Assembly (NCBI GenBank): GCA_022829145.1
Contig: CM040746.1
Location: 4,921,499-4,985,498, forward strand
Reading direction: 5' to 3'
Length of the DNA stretch: 64,000 bases
Source of the DNA: Albula goreensis
Lineage: Eukaryota; Chordata; Actinopteri; Albuliformes; Albulidae
Below the pieces are notes generated by a model that was not told the origin of the DNA, made no database searches, and was given only the letters and a program-made list of their open reading frames with translations. Shown one piece after another: positions 61,063-64,000 of the stretch. Position numbers and translations under genes: made by a program. Position 1 is the stretch's first letter. Every line of letters starts with the position of its first letter.

Positions 61063-61375
61063 TCTCATGTGATATTCGCTGCAAAGTTACGTTACAATTA
61101 TATGGCATTATTGTACACTGGTACAAACCCACAATTTCTCCTGAGCGCTGAGTTTCAGAACGGCGGGTCTTTTATCTATCTGTTTTTTCACATGTAGGAC
61201 TGCAGCAGTTTCTCCGAAGATTCACTATTTGTAATTTGTTATACATTACGTATATGTATGAGTCAATGTTAGTGTCAAAATGGACATGCTCAGTGAATGT
61301 GTCTTTTATTTGTGGGACTAAAATGAATAAAATGATTTCATAATCATTATTTTTTTATATAAAGAACTAATAACA
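61063..61375. repeat. about 310-bp dispersed duplicate, copy 1
   Basis: It begins tctcatgtgatattcgct and ends in aaagaactaataaca. It is matched along its whole length by 63517-63824 in the same orientation. No reading frame is shared between the copies. Confidence 0.95.
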
Positions 61376-63516
61376 CTTGTCCTCCCCTCCAGCAGGTGAG
61401 AGCTCTGTGCGTCTGGGATCTCTCTACCTGTTTTACACAGAGATTTTAGGTTCCAGTCCCTGAGGGCCGCAGTGTTTACTGGTTTTCAGTGTGCTCCAAT
61501 GATCCATTGAAGTCTTAGGCTGGCATCCACACAGTCAAGCAAATGGTTCCATAGTTAACTTATCTTAGCTTCTTTGGTCTGAATTGATATGACCATTTAA
61601 AAATATTAATCAACAGGTCCTGTGAATCTCCAGGGCAGGGGAACAGGACTGAAACTGGGTAAATTCCATCTAAGTGCAACCATGCTGCTTTATAGTGTAA
61701 ATTGATATGGCCTGTAAGTATTTGTTATATACACTTTTTCAGCAGACTCTTGGATCCAGAGTGACTTACTCAGTTTATACCTTTACACCGTATCAATGTA
61801 TACAATGTTTTTACGTCTAATACTGACATTAAAAGTTTTTGTAAAAAGTTAGAATGGTATCAGTTGATATATAATTCAAAGTTTATTTATTAAGAGGTCA
61901 CCACCGACAGACAGGGCCATGGAGGACACGTACAATGAGCTGACTGTGTGGATTCATTTTGGCTCCTTTTATTTTTGTTCATATTTATTCATCTTTTTGG
62001 CTGTTTGTATTTACCTATTTGGTAGTTTGTATTTGGTGGGGGAGGGCAGTGTTGTCTGTTCGAAGAGTTGGGCTAACTTCGAGGGCTCGGGTGAAGCCTG
62101 AACTGTGATGGAATTAGCTGGGAAGGACTGTGACTTCTCCATTGAAATTGGACGAGCACGCTGAATTAGGTTGATTTGCCTGTGAATGGAGGCTTTCCAT
62201 TATTCTTGTTAGGGAGCTGTCACGTCGAATGGAGAAAGCGAAAACCTCCTTTTATCAACCTTTTCCCAAGTGAAGCGAGACAGGCAATCAATAACTGAAT
62301 TCAAAAAACCGAGAGGAAAGTCGGACAGAATGAAACGAGGGGTGTTAAAATGGGTATTTGTCAAACTGTTGATGTTTTTTTTAAAGCAAAGAATTGATGT
62401 AATTTTGGCTCAGCTTAATGACCGGTATTAGAGAGAATTGTACATCAAGCTTGAATGAAGTGGTTGGAACAAAAAAATATTGGGCCTTCGTTGCTAACAT
62501 TGTCAAATGCGTTCTGACCCAATTCCCTTTTATAAAGGGAGAAAATGGACGACGCACCTGATTTGTGAGGTTAAGTTTCTGAGGAGAAAGTCTGCGTAAT
62601 GCGTTGGTAATTCTGTTTTGGTCTATTTGAATAGATGGAGCATTTAAAATAAATTCTGAATACCGAGAGGAGACATAAAAGACACGAGCAGTGGAGTGTT
62701 GCGTTTAACGCTTAAGACTGAAGATGGTGTCACGCTACACAGCCTTGGTTCGATTCGGTCTCGTAGCGATTTGTCTGTATGGGCCTTTGTCCTGTTTTTA
62801 TTTTAAATGGCGTGTGCATAGTCTAAAGATGATAATGCTGATCCTTCGGAAACAAAATAACTGTCCAGCTTTGACTTACGTTATTCCTCTTTATAAATCC
62901 TGACTTGCAGGTGCGGGAACAAGTTTGTAACTTTATAATCAATCTCTTCTGCGCAGTCCCAAATCTCAGGCGCACTGTCCAGGATGAATAAGTCCAAAGT
63001 AGATAGTTTATCTATCTTGAACCCAGATAGTTTATGATTTCTGTCAGATTACCCGTTTTAAATTTCTCAGGATAGCCTTTATTTAGCTACAGCAGTTATG
63101 AACAACACCTTAAAGTTGAAGTTAAAAACGAAAGTGTGAACTCACACCATGGCACATAACATCACAATCATTACATACATTCATTTCAACAAATTTGCAT
63201 CACCCTTGTTATTTCTTCTTCTTCTTTCATTATTATAATTATTATTATTATTAAGAGGGTAACAGCTGGTAAATTTATCAAATATAGTGCTTGAGCAATG
63301 CTGATATCTTTGGTAAAACAGTGCCAAATAAATTAATTTTGATTCAAATAATATTCATAAAAACCTTTTTCCACTTTGATCTGAGTTCCGAGACCTACGT
63401 TGTAGCGTCATTTTGAGCATGGGAAAGGAAAATTCAAAATTAACAAATTAGCAATAAACTGTAAATAGAATATGTATTATAATATGGAATAAAATATCAA
63501 CATATTTAAGAACTGA
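61376..63516. other. intergenic between the two duplicate copies; candidate conserved non-coding sequence
   Basis: A retroposon-tail remnant (cagactcttggatccagagt) lies at 61744-61763. From about 62100 to 62600 the sequence is free of repeats and open frames, with motifs such as ttccattattcttgtt and cccttttataaaggg, and looks like conserved non-coding DNA. No gene is seen. Confidence 0.35.
63228..63254. repeat. (ATT)n microsatellite
   Basis: About seven ATT units followed by AAG. Confidence 0.9.
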
Positions 63517-63824
63517 TCTCATGTGATATTCGCCTGCAAAGTTACGTTACGATTATACAGCATTATTGTACACTGGTACAAACCCACAATTTCTCCTGAG
63601 CGCTTAGGTTCAGAACGGCAGGGCTTTTATCTTTTTTCACATGTAGGACTGCAACATTTACACCGAAAATTCACTATTTGTAATTTGTTGTACATTACGT
63701 ATATGTACGAGTCAATGTTAGTGTCAAAATGGACATGTTCAGTGAATGTGTCTTTTATTTGTGGGACTAAAATGAATAAAATGGATTTCATAATCATTAT
63801 TTTTTATATAAATAACTAATAACA
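63517..63824. repeat. about 310-bp dispersed duplicate, copy 2
   Basis: The partner of 61063-61375, 2,454 bp downstream. Differences are scattered substitutions plus small indels (tatctatctg in copy 1 is missing here), well over 90% identity by eye. Confidence 0.95.
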
Positions 63825-64000
63825 AATGGGTCCATACTGTGGATCCGTTAGATAAGTAGATAAATTAGATAATCCACTAGATAAACAGACATTTGATAAA
63901 TGCATTTGCACATATCGTATACAAGTGCATACAAAATTATAATTCTCATATTAATTACAATATCTAACATTTTGTCCAAAAGTCCAATAAATAAATAATA

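Overview
The window is animal nuclear DNA, most likely from a ray-finned (teleost) fish. The signs are one long multi-exon gene with GT-AG introns, many (CA)n/(TG)n microsatellites, a dozen or more minisatellite arrays, and short repeat remnants with teleost-type retroposon tails. I see no bacterial operons, rRNA or CRISPR, and no long transposon reading frames.

The only gene I can prove is the 5' part of a P4-ATPase phospholipid flippase, best matched to ATP11C, on the minus strand. I assembled 14 coding exons from 48834 down to 864, about 514 codons, roughly the first 45% of a protein of about 1,130 residues. All junctions are GT-AG and keep phase. The exons carry the first four membrane segments, the actuator-domain DGES loop, the PVSM motif in membrane segment 4, the phosphorylated aspartate of DKTGTLT, and the start of the nucleotide-binding domain (SSPDEVALV). 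The gene runs off the low-coordinate edge. Exon 1 codes only nine residues (MMRRRLNRL) and lies 25 kb upstream of exon 2, next to a moderately CpG-rich presumed promoter at about 48.84-49.42 kb.

Layout: 1-766, minisatellite in intron 14; 864-5196, exons 14 to 8; 5.2-8.2 kb, exons 7 and 6, separated by an intron that is almost entirely minisatellite; 8.7-9.9 kb, exons 5 and 4; 9.9-21.1 kb, intron 3 with a 38-bp array containing a higher-order repeat and several CA-rich tracts; 21.1-23.8 kb, exons 3 and 2; 23.8-48.8 kb, intron 1 with no other recognisable gene; 48.8-49.4 kb, exon 1 and promoter; 49.4-64 kb, intergenic sequence without a provable gene, holding duplicated segments, repeat remnants and stretches that look like conserved non-coding DNA.

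I found no new gene system. The most interesting features concern splicing. Exon 6 encodes the DGES loop and is a multiple of three. It has a weak 5' splice site, follows another weak one, has a TG-repeat acceptor, and touches a 1.6-kb minisatellite. The acceptors of exons 4, 6, 9 and 12 all have UG tracts just upstream. The intron 14 array carries about 22 copies of a near-consensus 5' splice site on the sense strand.
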